NCBI GenBank assembly: GCA_014904845.1
Contig: MU119240.1
Coordinates: 248,001 to 312,000 of the forward strand
DNA: 64,000 nucleotides
Direction: 5' to 3'
From: Acephala macrosclerotiorum
Taxonomy: Eukaryota > Ascomycota > Leotiomycetes > Helotiales > Mollisiaceae
Below, one piece after another: positions 10,827 to 22,224 of the stretch. Below the pieces are notes generated by a model. It saw nothing but the letters and a program-made list of their open reading frames with translations. It did no database searches and was not told the origin of the DNA. The stretch's first letter is position 1. The number at the start of each line of letters is the position of its first letter. A program made the translations under genes and the position numbers.

Positions 10827-11357
10827 ATGTCGATATCGCCCTCCGATCCCCTGCAAGTTGCGACAAACATCGTAGAAATCAAGCCACGGCGACCATCTCT
10901 CATCCGGCGTAACGCACGAAAATCTGTCCCGAAATACGTGGACTCTACAGACTTCACAGGAAGCGATACTCCAAGCCTTTCGCCTCTGCATGAAGGCATG
11001 CCAGATTACTTCTCAGATATAGGGTTCCTCGCCAGAGACCAAATCCAGCCAGATCTCCATGGCCGCCTCTACACAGATTCGGTTCCACTGGTGAAGGGAA
11101 ATACGACTGCAGAAAGGCGACAGGAATTTCCTACTTATGGTGATGGACCGACCAGGAACTCAAAGCTAGAAGAGATTCTGAACCGTCGGGCTGCTCTCGT
11201 TCGCGACACTTTGCCTCGTGCTCCAGAGAAATGGGCATTGTTCGATAACAAAGCTGGAGCTTTAGAGAAACAAGACTCATCTCAAGTTACGACCTTCGCA
11301 CAGGTCTACGAGGAGTACCTCTTTTACCTTGATGAGACGAGTCGTATTCCTCCCTAG
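10827..11357 (+). CDS. hypothetical protein, 176 aa
   Basis: An intronless frame starts at ATG 10827 (context ATCAACATG) and ends at 11357. The protein is mostly polar with a basic N-terminal part (KPRRPSLIRRNARKSVPKY), a middle with GMPDYFSDIGFLARD, and a C-terminal helix-forming part (KLEEILNRRAALVRDTLPRAPEKWALFD, then TFAQVYEEYLFYLDE). No signal peptide or membrane segment is visible. The amphipathic helices and acidic tail look like a genuine protein, but I do not recognise the family. Confidence 0.7.
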   Translation: MSISPSDPLQVATNIVEIKPRRPSLIRRNARKSVPKYVDSTDFTGSDTPSLSPLHEGMPDYFSDIGFLARDQIQPDLHGRLYTDSVPLVKGNTTAERRQEFPTYGDGPTRNSKLEEILNRRAALVRDTLPRAPEKWALFDNKAGALEKQDSSQVTTFAQVYEEYLFYLDETSRIPP

Positions 11358-11577
11358 CCTCTAAATAATACCGTTGCTAGTTCGCTAGCTTACCTGATTC
11401 GCGATGGCGCTGACTACTTTCTCCCTATGCCCATAGTTTAGAATATACTCGAAGACTCTAGGAATCTCAACGCTCTTGAAATTTCTGCTGACCTTTCCCG
11501 GGACTTTTAGGTGAACCTGATAAACCGAAACACCTAAAGATCGTCGAATAAGACAGAAGTACTGGCTGGATCGACTT

Positions 11578-11994
11578 TTAAGACGACTTCTTTCCCTCAA
11601 TACGGGCGGGAGAAGGCGTTCTTGAAGATTCAAAGGATTTCAGAACTGCAGTGGGTCTGCTGGTTTCTGAGGCTCTACCGCCGATGTCGAGATTGAGACG
11701 ACGGGCAAGGTCAGAGAATTCCGGGCTCCTCTTGAGCCTACTGGAAGACTTGAGGCTTGATAATATTGGATCCGGTTGTTGTTGCGATAGGCGATGACTC
11801 CGTTTCTCAATGCCTTGTAGTAGTGCGTATGACTTGTCCCAGAGTTTCATTCTGAGTGCGTCTTTGGGAGAGACATTTCTGTTTTGATTTAATTTTGTTG
11901 CTTCCATCACTTTTTTTCTTCTTCGCCTTTTGGGCGTGTTGGTGCACGGGGCAATGAGCTTTGGGGGGATGCTGGTCCTTCTTCCACATAACAT
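11578..11994 (-). CDS. hypothetical basic protein, 138 aa
   Basis: The frame runs from ATG 11994 to the stop at 11578. It contains a run of basic residues, TPKRRRRKK, that could be a nuclear localisation signal, then a better-looking segment KDALRMKLWDKSYALLQGIEKRSHRL and a Ser/Arg-rich tail (SPEFSDLARRLNLDIGG). A GTAAGT at 12004 on the minus strand, just before the ATG, suggests that an upstream exon may join further in, for example at the AAACAG before NVSPKDALRM. The exact 5' end is therefore uncertain. Confidence 0.42.
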   Translation of the reverse strand: MLCGRRTSIPPKLIAPCTNTPKRRRRKKVMEATKLNQNRNVSPKDALRMKLWDKSYALLQGIEKRSHRLSQQQPDPILSSLKSSSRLKRSPEFSDLARRLNLDIGGRASETSRPTAVLKSFESSRTPSPARIEGKKSS

Positions 11995-12654
11995 ACCACT
12001 TACGGGGGGTTTACCGTGTGTCGAATCTTTTTTCTATTCCTCTTCTCCTTGGTATGCTTCTTTGACTTGGGCAAGTGTAAAGAACATATTGCTCTGCGGG
12101 AACTAGCACCCGGCCCCAGATTTCAACTCATTCTAGCTTCGGCACCGTCCTTTGACACCTGTTACCACTAAAGGTTAATTAATGGTACACACTCTGGAGA
12201 TATCGTGACGTTCCAGACTCAGCATATGATGACGATGTCGAGGTGAAGGATCCACACAAGCTCTGACCTCACTGCCCTCGAACATTAATGGACGTACCTT
12301 CGACAAAAACCAACTTTCCTTCTCGGTCAACGAAAAAGACGACAGGGCCACCAGGGAAACCCCTCATGCCGAAAGCTCACCGTTATCATACTTCAACTTC
12401 TACATTGCTCGGGATACAGGTGAGCTGCAATGACTCCTACGTACAATGATTACTAAGTACATTCACAGATCCACCCTCAATCATTGTGTCTTCGCCATTA
12501 CAATCTGAATTACAAGGCAATCCATTCGCTATCAGTGCCTGGCATACCATCATTCGTTCCCCGTCGTTCGTCGAATACTCGCATCGTTGCTATGCATTGA
12601 AAGATCATCCTTTCGACCTAGCGTAGACCGCACGCGATCTAGCTATTATTTGCA
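11995..12654. other. intergenic, no gene seen
   Basis: This is the leader and promoter space for the large gene that begins at 12655, plus possible 5' sequence of the minus-strand gene ending at 11994. I find no repeat or RNA gene. Confidence 0.4.
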
Positions 12655-15560
12655 ATGTCTACGCAGCATATCTATCGCAGCCGAGCTGGGTCTGAACCCT
12701 CCGATCCGAGCAGACTCTCCGATGAGAATCAACTCAGCCTCCGAGTGGTGCATTCAGCGCCTGCAACCACGCAGTATATCCCAAACCCACAGCCTCTTCC
12801 TCGTAGGACCGCCCGCCATGAACACTGGCCTGCACGTCCAGACACTTTGGACCTCACCGGTTCGAAATCCGATAAGAAGGCGCATCGCCTTGTTCTTCCC
12901 GAGATTAATATCCCTTTGGCACACATTACGCAGACTCAGAATAGCGCATTAGAGTTCAGTAACACCGTGAGCACAATAGCCAGAAGGATGATGATGCACG
13001 CTCCCGCCGAATCAACACACACAGCATCGAGGAGTAAATGGACGCCCGCTGCCTCATGGAAAACACTTGCGAAAGCCTTTAACAAAAGCCGAAGACCTAC
13101 GCTTGAAGCGATCGACTTTGACAACTACTCTTCTCAGGACTATGACCATCCTGAAGTTAGGAAATTTGGATTGAAGACAGTAAACATTCATATCCCAGAG
13201 TGTGTCATTGAGTACGAGCAGTGTGGTTGGAGCGAGGAAGGAAAGCTGAGACTTATGGACCCCGCTGCAGGCAAGATGTTGGAGAATAGCACGTTATGGA
13301 TTAGTCACAACCACCCGGTTTTGAAGCGTTTCGATTGCTTGGGTGCCCCACCTACGGAAAAGCCTATAATTCGAGATGATCGACATATTGATATTCTCAA
13401 TACTCACTTGACCAAAGGTCGATGGATCTGGATCATATGTTGCGAGGCCTTCCGACATGCATTTGGCAGGTGGGAAGAACGACCGCCAATTGTGAGAATT
13501 GATGTCGAACGCACTCGAAACCTGTTCAATGCAAGGATGGCCCGCTTTCTACTGGTTGAAAAGCCGCTCTCGGATTTCTGTAACTGGCAGAAAGTCGATC
13601 CGAAAGATCTATCTGGCGTAATGTTGAAGCTCACTGCCGATACCTTGGGCCTCGTTGTCTCCTTTTCAACTGAATCGATGCCAGAAGACAGTCGGAAAAA
13701 CAGTAAGCAAAGTTTGGACTGTATCAAAAGGAGATTACCGGGACAGATGCAAAAGTACCAACAATTCCAGAAAGTCCATCAGGAACTGATTCGGCCCACG
13801 GAAACGGAACCTGCCAGTCGAAGATTTCCAAAGCCTCTAAGACCAACTGTGAGACAGCAAGCCAAGATAGACCCTCTATTTCTTCAGATGTCTCAACGTC
13901 TAGAAGAAAAGTGCAGTTGCCTCTCGCAGTACGGATTTTGTGAACGTAAAAGGGACAGAGATGATGTAGATATAGAGACCTTGCGTTTAGCCGGTTACGA
14001 GCCTAAAACCCTCAAAGGAAAGACGATCAACGAGCCATTAGATCCATATGCACATCGCGCATCGGGACCAGAGTTGAAACGTAAAGTTTTCCGATGCATC
14101 GGGCGCAAGAATGCAAAAGGCAAAAAGATCGAGAGGGCGCCATTCCAAAGACAGCAGAAAGTTCCTCCACCGAGAATACAACGGTTCCAGATACCATCAG
14201 AGCTGCCACGAATGGTGTCCTGGAATCCGGAGCATCAAGGCCGCATTCCCAAAGAGTGGTGCTGTCATGATGATAGCGAATGTCTAGCATTATGTGAATG
14301 GCACCCGATAGGTAGATGCGGAATGTATCCCTATTGTTCACCTCAAACCCGGCACTCTTCAGAAGAGCCAGCAAGCTATCGGCGCTTAATATTCCCTCCT
14401 GGATGGACCCCTGGAAAATGGCAACAATACAAGACCGAGCTGGAAGCGAGTGAGAGTAATGCCCCTCAGGTTGGTGATGGTGGTGCTGATGATGCTGTTC
14501 AATGTGTTCTGAAAGAGCTGCTCCAGAGTAGACTTTCGGCGATAGACGTACCATCTAGGGTCACCGTAAGAGAAAATTCTGTCCAGAGTGCTCACTTCGT
14601 CGAAAGTAACATTTCTCTTGTATTGGGCCCATCGTCGCAAGAACGAGGAGTCGCCTCAATAGCGGTTCCAGACCAGTCTTCAGATATACCAAACGGTGAG
14701 CGGAAACCCCCTTCGAGTTTGACTAATTCAGGCCCCAAATCAGACCTCCATTTATGCAAGGCTGCCCGCTAATCCCTGATAGCACAAAACAATACCATCG
14801 AAGATAGCCCAGCTACCAATCTCACGCTCAATACCAGCGTGGTCGAAGATGCGAAAGCGACCAACAACACAGAAGTTACCAATAATGAAGGGCTTGAGAT
14901 CCAATCTCCTCATGGAGTGGTCCAAATTTCTCAAAATGAGTCTGGAAACTTCTCAGAAGGCGAACCTACAGACTTGGTGCCAGGGTACGACCGTGATAGT
15001 CCACCAAGATATACAGAAGACGAATCTGAGACTATACCCTCTACCAGCGACGAAGAAGGCGACAGTGCAGACGATTGAATCTTCAATATCATGATCCCCA
15101 TGCGGCATCTACTTCTAGTCGCCAAAATCCTGAACACGATTGCAGACTGCGTGAAAACACTGGAGTGGTAACTGCTGTGAACAGTCGGAACAGCAGTCAG
15201 CCGCCGTCACCTCTTCAGCCCTTGGTCTCGTCAGCGAGCAGCGCATTTGTCGTCGACGACAATGGCTATGATGGCGACACAGAGCGTGTAGAGCTCGGTG
15301 TCGCTTCAGCGATAACGATCCGCCACGTCAGGCCAAGCCACAATAGATCACCAGTATCTGGTGATTCGGGTTATGCGTCTTTGGCTGCAGACGTTCCCCT
15401 CCCGAAACGGGATGACGATGGACTTGAGGATTTGGAGTTACTGGCTGGGTATCCGGAACGTTACGATGAGGGCTTCTATGAAATTGGCGAGGATGCGAAG
15501 GGTATTCCGCTTCCTGTCGGAGATAGTGATGAGGATTTGTTGGTGGCTCGAGAAGGGTAG
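12655..15560 (+). CDS. large fungal-specific protein; reading frame shifts near the C-terminus
   Basis: The ATG at 12655 opens a 705-codon frame ending in TAA at 14772, but the same frame reopens directly afterwards. An 87 bp intron (GTGAGC at 14696 to GATAG at 14782, phase 1, with GACTAAT and GCTAATC inside) removes the TAA and extends the protein to TGA at 15078 (778 aa). A coding-looking acidic frame, one base out of register, continues to 15560 (SGDSGYASLAADVPLPKRDD), so either one base is missing near 15074 or a further intron exists (for example GTACGA at 14984 to TCTAG at 15118). Features: a Ser/Arg-rich N-terminus, a conserved-looking centre with HIPECVIEYEQCGW and WIWIICCEAFRHAFGRW, and Cys-rich patches CSCLSQYGFCE and WCCHDDSECLALCEWHPIG. 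Function is unknown. Confidence 0.6.
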
Positions 15561-16112
15561 TAATATTCATCGTATGGGTAGATGTCCTTGAGTTGGGTAT
15601 CGTGGATTTGGGGTGTTGGATCTATCTTTCGTCTTTTTGCTTACAGTTTTATGTTTCTGGTCTACTTCGAATCCTTCGTCGATTCATTCAGTCTTCTGAG
15701 GATCAGCTGGCAGGAGCGGCGAACTTCCGGGGCTTCGATGAGAGATCATGAGCTAGCTGGTTTTGGTAGTTGAGGCGATATGAAACAAATCAATCTCTCG
15801 TAACGGCTGCACCACTTTCTCGAGATTCTGAAGCGAATGTGAGTTCGAGGAGGGATGGTAGGGGTTTGATTGGACTCGCTTAAGGCACTGTAAATTCAGG
15901 GGAGAGAAAGCAAAAGCTCGCGACTGAAGTGAGTTCGGGGATCAATATCTGTTCACAGGCACTGGAAACACAGTGCAAAATTTTGTAGACTTGGTTGGTA
16001 TTCTCTAAGCTCATCGTTGCAGAGCCATGAAGCGGAGAACTTCCTGTATTCGAGAAGTCAAAATAGGACAGAAACCTACAAGCTGTCGTTACCCCGCCAT
16101 TGCTCCAAACTT
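15561..16112. other. intergenic, no gene seen
   Basis: This stretch separates the housekeeping block from the first 2EXR remnant. No repeat, RNA gene or coding segment is evident. Confidence 0.4.
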
Positions 16113-16830
16113 TTATCCCCGAATGATGTCGACAACGCTAACATCTAATTCTTCTGTGAATTTCTCGTCCAATCCATTCTCCATCAATTGATTCTTCCGG
16201 AGTGTGATCAAAGTAGGAACCTCGTTTTCCTGATTTGATATTATACCCGTCCAAACGCTTCCATGCTCATTGTCCCATCTACTTATCGAGTTCTCTTGCT
16301 GAAGATTGACTTTTGATAAACCAAGTGCCTCTTTATGAGGTGCTACCCCTCTCGATGCAAGATTATCTGTACCGTACTCCCACGACAAACAGTCGTCAGA
16401 AAAAATCAAGAGAATAGTTCTCAATGCCGGGAATTTCGTGATAAGCCACCTCCCATTCATGTCCTTCTGGCTTGCGTTTGCTATAGAACGAGCTGTCATG
16501 GTAAGATTTTGTACCCTCTTAGCTATATTGGGATGGATGTTTTCGGGGAAAGAAGTGAGCTTCTGTTCGTAAATCCCAGTGGAATTGCCGTTGGTCATCG
16601 AGAAGCAAAGTTTATCTTGAGCTAGATCAATATACATACCGAAGGTGTCGATCCATGGCCGGTACGTACAGTGATACACGGCGTGTGAGTATTGAATAGG
16701 CAGAAAAGTTATCCTATCTGGCTCCTCGAATTGTGACTTATCTGTTTTGAAGTGGAAGGAAAAGATTGCGACAAGGTTGTGAGCTCGAGGAGGTTGGTGT
16801 CCTAAAATAACTGAGATCTTGGACGTGAGC
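16113..16830 (-). pseudogene. 2EXR-family remnant, N-terminal half missing (copy A)
   Basis: The frame ends at 16113 with LDVSVVDIIRG, matching the C-terminal signature of the intact copies (LDFIGIDIIR, LDYGVVDVIRG). It includes the mid-domain segment YIDLAQDKLCFSM, equivalent to YINNDQDLLYLFV in the 22 kb copy. The frame is open upstream to about 16830 but has no ATG before MYIDLAQDK, and the core with the two ExR motifs is absent. It lies 95 bp downstream of copy B, which has the opposite half. It is most likely the 3' part of a broken duplicate. Confidence 0.7.
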
Positions 16831-16924
16831 AGGGCTTGTTAAATCAAGTCCAGATCCGAAGAACCTCTTTTGCACTGCTCCAATTGCATTATTCCATCTT
16901 TCAACATAGATGACTCCTCAAGGT

Positions 16925-17533
16925 TCACTCTTTGAAGTCCAATTGCCGAACGACGAGGCGCTGTGTTGGTGAAGGATTCCGACCATTCCAACACATAGAG
17001 ATGTCTGACATAGGTAAATCGTAGGTGACTACTCCTGTGAAACGCGAGAATACGCGATGTTCGTCGTCTGTGACTGGCATAAATACGACGTGCTTAACTT
17101 TGGCGGTAGCCTCATGGTCTAACTTGGAGAAGAACTGGCACACCTTCCCTGTGTAGTCGGCGTTTGGGCAGAGGCCTCCCAAGGATGGGTAGAGAGAATC
17201 CTGGGCGAAATCCATGTAAGCCCCAAAGAGTATTGTTTGTTGAGCCCGAGTAGCTTGCTGATCAGAAGATGTTGAGGTAGTAGTCGTGTTTGTGATCATC
17301 TCGTTGCTCTGTTAGTGTTCGTTGCCCACTATGATTGCCTTGTATCTCTCCAGAGCGTACAGGCGTGGCTCCATACAGACATGTAGGATAGAAGGTGTAG
17401 AATAGCCTGTATAGTAGCCTTAGGCAGCGTTCCAGAGAACCTCAATCACTCGCGGTCCCGACGAGCGCATATGCTCCTTCCAACTTCTCGATCTCGGCTC
17501 GATAGGAAGCTTCCCGAGTAAAGTAAACTCTCC
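16925..17533 (-). pseudogene. 2EXR-family pseudogene with two in-frame TAA codons (copy B)
   Basis: Reading one minus-strand frame from 17533 gives GEFTLLGKLPIEPRSRSW, GPRVIEVLWNAA, then TAA at 17422-17420, then TPSILHVCMEPRLYALERYK, then TAA at 17314-17312, then AYMDFAQDSLYPSL and a final stop at 16925. The order and spacing match the 2EXR domain (FPKLPIELRLKIW ... GPRVIE ... ESRxxxLKxYK). Both internal stops fit a former CAA codon. The first ExR motif has decayed to EPR with a rebuilt context and the second to EPR. The C-terminal third is missing. Confidence 0.8.
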
Positions 17534-18727
17534 GGATTGCGACTCTATTGTATGTGTGGATGGAGGTGCGCCGGTAACCTTCAAGCCGGCGTCGTATTAG
17601 GCATCTTTGACTGTGGAAACGATGGAAGTTGAAGTGGAAGTCTAGGTGCCGCCAGACTGAGAAGTATCCGGATTCATGGTGCCTGAATGTAGCCAATCCG
17701 AACTTGAGGATTGTATAGTGGTAGGGATCGAGACTGTATTGTGCTGACAAGGTGTCAAGTTCGAAAGGATAGGTTTGCGCAGCTCGGTGGTATGTTCACT
17801 TGCGCCGTCGAAATTGTAAGATGCGTGAGTGTGGTGCAAAATTGAGAAGGAAAATTCGTACACTCGATGCCCGAGAATTTCGGTGTTGAAATTCCTATTC
17901 GTGGTAAGGGGAGAAGTTTGAGGTGAAGCTGCGATGTAGCGCGACGAGGTAGATAACTTTCTTAAGCGAGGCCAGTCTAACCCACTTTATATCACCCTCT
18001 ACACAACTTAGATTTTGATTAATTTGGTTGGAATTCGATGAGAGGTGCGAGTGTGGACAATGATTTACGAGTTCAGTTTCCCAGACTCCCGATTATTCTT
18101 CAGGAGGGTGATTGCCACGTGACTCTATGATTTCCCCCCAAGATTCCTCTTTTGATGCCAGTGGTTTTTCGAAAGAAGGTACAAGAGATAACCAAATCGT
18201 CTTTTGAGGCAATCAAAGGGATTTGTCGGAGTAACTATTAAAGGTCAAGAGGGTTCAAGTCACGAAAGTCAGCTCGACTGATATCAGTCGTTCAAACAAA
18301 GGGGAAACACTTCGTTAGTATATTCTAGTCACGTATGCTAATGTTGCACGAGTAGCTCAAAGCGACGCATAGAAGGTAAAGTCACCATCTCTGCTACACT
18401 ACTAGAGATTAATGCGAATAAGCAAGCTTAAGGGCCTCACTCATCGTCCCACGGGACATCACAAGGACGACATATCAAAGGGGGTACTCAAGACAAGCCA
18501 AGACAATCCAAAGCCTTTTAGTTCAGCGTTGAATACTCGAAGTTGATTTTACATAGCGCCAGTGACCTTCCAATTTTTCAAATTCGATGTATCCTTCCAT
18601 GGCGTCCTCGTTTTCCTCCAATCCAGGTAACACTTTTGAGGACAACGCTTCGAGAACTAGAGATTCGAGAAATCGTCGATATTGGTCTGATACATCCTAT
18701 CATCTTCCATGCCACAGAGATAGCCCG
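17534..18727. other. intergenic, no gene seen
   Basis: About 1.2 kb between copies B and C. Frames here lack motifs. Phrases such as GCGACGAGGTAGA (17941-17953) recur upstream of copy C (19992-20004), suggesting promoter sequence shared by duplication. Confidence 0.35.
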
Positions 18728-19706
18728 TTACTTGCCTGCCTCGCCGCGGATGACATCGACGACGCCGTAGTCCAACTTTCCCACCATTGCCTCATCAGCA
18801 CCATTCTCCAGAAATCTTTGCCTCCATTCCGGTTTCATATCCTTAAGAAGCTTTTTCCAGGTCTTCCACAAATCCATATCTTCTATGCACCTATTTGTAT
18901 TACTCCACCTACAGACTATCGCCTGCTCTTCGAGTTCCTTGCGAGATTTTCTTTTGAGACCGAGAGCAAGTCGGTGAGGTGAAGTTTTCTTGCCAGACTC
19001 GCCGAACCACACTTGACACTTGTCCGTACTGACAACAGACAGGGTCCTCAAATTCTTGAGTCGCGAAAGAGCTGATTTTTCTAGTTTGAGTAGCACCATT
19101 GGATTGTCAAACACCATGTGCTGGAGTTTCGAGATCGTATCGAAATCCAGCTTGTCCATGAAGAGTTGGGTCTTTGCTTCATATTCCTCATGGCCCCCAC
19201 TGGTACCCATGAATAGATACAGACTGTCGTGTTTGTAGTCGATGTAGCAACAAAAAGCCGAAGGGAAGTTTCTTGTAGTCCTCTTGCGGGTCGACAAAGA
19301 ATCCGAAATGCTTGATGAATTCGAGGTCTCCCCAGCGCTGTCGTTCTCGCTTTTTCCTTGCTCTTCGTTCTTGACCACGACTTTGGAATACTTACTAAGG
19401 ACATGCGATCGAGACTCTGCACAAACATGAAGAAGAACAGGTGTTGGAGTCGACGCATGAAATCCTTGAGCCTCGTTCCACACCACTTCGATGACTCGAG
19501 GTTCGGCTGCAGCCGTGATCGCATCGAAGATCTGAAGCCTCAACTCAATCGGAAGTGTAGGAAACAGAGTGAAATAATCTAGTGTAGCTGAATCTTTGAT
19601 ATGGGGCTTTGTAATCTGGGTGGACACGCTGGTAATCCATGCGCGTCTGGGATCGTTGGAGGTCGTTGCAGCGGCGAACTCTTGCTTTGACGCGTTGGAT
19701 TCGCCA
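18728..19706 (-). CDS. 2EXR domain protein (copy C), start codon out of frame
   Basis: The domain is complete: YFTLFPTLPIELRLQIFDAI, EPRVIEVVWNEAQGF, LLHVCAESRSHVLSKYSKV, CCYIDYKHDSLYLFMG, KLQHMVFDN, LKNLRTLSVVSTD and the tail ADEAMVGKLDYGVVDVIRG, ending at 18728. Both ExR motifs (ELR, ESR) are intact. The frame is open upstream past 19627, but it contains no ATG; the only well-placed ATG (19706, CAAAATGGCG) is one base out of register. Either a one-base indel has inactivated the start, an upstream exon supplies it, or a non-ATG codon is used. The family function is unknown; no signal peptide or membrane segment is seen. Confidence 0.75.
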
Positions 19707-20513
19707 TTTTGATTGATTAGTGGACGAAAGTTTCGAAGCCAGGTTAGGGAACGGAATATTCAGAGAGATGAAGTACCTGAGTTGCGATGCTTGGGGAGGT
19801 GTCGGCTCCGAAGTCGACTTTGCGCTGTTGGTGTTGAGTCTTTGTCGATTTCGACGCGTGGCGCCAAGATGACAAGTGGGAAGAAGATTAATCTCGCAGT
19901 AACAGTGATCCGGTGCAGCTCTTCAGATGGCCTTTTCGGAAAGTCGTTGATTTTTGATTTGTGGCTTTAGATCGGGCGGCGGAGAAAAGGTTGCGACGAG
20001 GTAGACGAGGCAGAAGTAGAAGCCTAGCCTGAAAAATTGACACTACTCGGGCTACAAGCTAAAGGTGAATTTGTAGCCGGAAAATTTTTTTTTCTTCCAA
20101 TATTTACGGAACATCATGGTAGGAAGCACAACGAAATTTCCGTGTTCGTTTCTTGAGAAGGAATTTGACGGGGTGGGAGCATCTCTGAACTACTCGCGAC
20201 CCTCTTTCAGCAGACTCTTCTTGGGGATGTATATGCACTCCTTCGATATTAAATAACTTCTGATAGCGACTGAATTCAATCTTAAAGATTCTTGTATGTT
20301 CGTTGAGATCCCCTCGTAATGTAGGAAGGCGAATGAAAGATCATCACTCTTCCGGTCTTAACCAATCGCTTAATTAAGTGGAGTTGGCGAGGAAGAAGAA
20401 TGTCACAGTCAGGCAATGTACCCGGGCTGGGGCTTAGGTTCTATTTAAAAAAAAAAACTTTTCAGTGCTATGATTGCATTGACTCGTTACCTACAAGGGC
20501 CTAGAGGATCTTT
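19707..20513. other. intergenic, promoter side of copy C
   Basis: No gene is seen. It contains an A-rich run near 20445-20458 and a GTTGCGACGAGGTAGACGAG segment (19989-20008) that resembles GATTGCGACAAGGTTG at 16764, upstream of copy A, and a segment at 17941, upstream of the B/C interval. Confidence 0.35.
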
Positions 20514-21539
20514 TCAACCTAGTGTTAAAGATGTCCGCGACAAGATCTTCGCATCATATCCGGTCCAAGCCTGAAATTCCCATACATACTTATCGCTCCC
20601 AATAAAATTAAGAAAGCAAGACGACCCTACTTCATTTCCCCCTGACCATCCCTCGGCCTTAGCCCTGCCCCTGATAATATTAATGAACTCCAGATTCTTC
20701 GCCAACGTCTCGGCTACGACGACACCAGACTTGACCAATCTGTCCTTGAAGAATTTCTCATACGATTTCATGTTTGGCGACCAAATGGAGTTCCTAGTCA
20801 GCTTCCCGAAAGAGGCAATCTCTTGTGCCAATTCCAGAAAATCGATAGCAATATTTCACACATCCGAACAGACGCTTTTCTTGCTCGTGGAATGATAAGC
20901 TTGCGCAGTGATGACCGAATCCATTCATGTCGGTATCGCTAAAGAGTTCCATATTTGCGACTGAAAGATACAGAAGATCTCCGCCAAGATTGACGTAATG
21001 GTATTGCAGCTGCTTGGTCCATCTCCTAGTGCTTCCCTCTGCAAGTGCTACAATCGTCCTGTACTCCTTCAAGGCATGGTAGTGGGATTCTTGGCAGACA
21101 TGAAGAATGGCCGGAGTCTCGCAGTTTTTATGCAGCTGGGGCAATCTCAGGCCTCCGGATAAGAGCTCCACTAGAAGTTGACCTGGCATACCTTCGTCCC
21201 AAATCTTGAGCCTCAACTCAATTGGAAGCTTGGGAAACAAGGTGGACTCCTCGAGTGGTCCCAGTACCCCCACACAACTACCAGAATCAGCGCCAGAAGT
21301 GTCAAGAGCTTGTGGATCGGATTGCCGTGGGTTCTCTTTGTAGCCGTGACAGTTATTGGTGCGCCATCATAGTTGTTGCGATTCTCAGGGGCGGTCGCCG
21401 TTCCTTCAGACTCATTGAAATGTGCCATATGGATTCCTTTGCTCAGGGAAGGCCCACGGTTCGAAATGGTCTCGCCAGCGGCCAGACTTCCGTTCTCAGT
21501 CGCAACTTCCTTTTCCGATGCAGTATTGGGTTGCGCCAT
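20514..21539 (-). pseudogene. 2EXR-family pseudogene with two frameshifts (copy D)
   Basis: Three consecutive frames must be joined. Frame one starts at ATG 21539 (MAQPNTASEKEVATENGSLA). Frame two carries the core, STLFPKLPIELRLKIWDEGM, PAILHVCQESHYHALKEYRT and YVNLGGDLLYLSV. Frame three holds NIAIDFLELAQEIASFGKL, then NLEFINIIRGRA, and runs on to 20514. The first shift falls near 21380-21360 and the second near 20870-20840, and no canonical splice pair of the right phase bridges them. The second motif has lost its Arg (ESH instead of ESR). The shape is that of a 2EXR gene disabled by indels. Confidence 0.72.
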
Positions 21540-22224
21540 AGTGTTCGTTTTTGAGGGGTTGAGGAAGGGTTTGAGACTGTGCTGAATTCTCGAGTGTTGT
21601 TGCTGAGGGTGTGCGGGTCGCAGAAGAGTTTCGTGATCATAAATGGTTTTGCGTTTCAATGTCGAATGATGAACGAGGGAGTGTTGTTTTGCGATGGAGT
21701 TGTGAAAGTGACATTTCTCTTGAAGTTGTTCTTCTGGAAAGCGCGACGAAGTTGATATGGCTCAGCGAGACTCCCCCCAACCCACCAACCTCACGTCATA
21801 GGTGTGAGATGAATAAGAGGGTGCATCGAAAATGAATGGCAATTAGTAAAAAAACGTGATACTTGTTCTTCTGAACACAGTGTTCTAATATTAGGGGTAT
21901 GAAGCCTTCCCTTCATTCATGCTGGAGTCGCTTGGATTTGCTTGATTTGGGGTTTTAGAAGGGGAAGAGAACTTTGCATATGGGCATTTCACAAAGAAAA
22001 GGGGGCATGTTTCGAGTACTTTCTCTATTTAATTGCGCCATGGTCTCTACAACCCAGTTTCATCTTGGTTGAGACACTCCTTGCGCTTTTGATACATGCC
22101 ATGTCCCCAGAGTCAACATGAAATTAAATCCTGGCATTATGATCAAGCTCCCGTATCTCCACACCTACAATTTATCTCAACAAATACTCCCTCATGGGGC
22201 AAGATTGATGGGAGCAAGTCCTTT
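21540..22224. other. intergenic, no gene seen
   Basis: Promoter space of copy D and 3' flank of copy E. Frames are short and lack motifs. Confidence 0.35.

Noticed and set aside
14773..15078. separate small gene starting after TAA 14772
   Set aside because: It is in the same frame as the preceding 705 codons, and an in-phase intron with good signals joins them, so it is better treated as the next exon.
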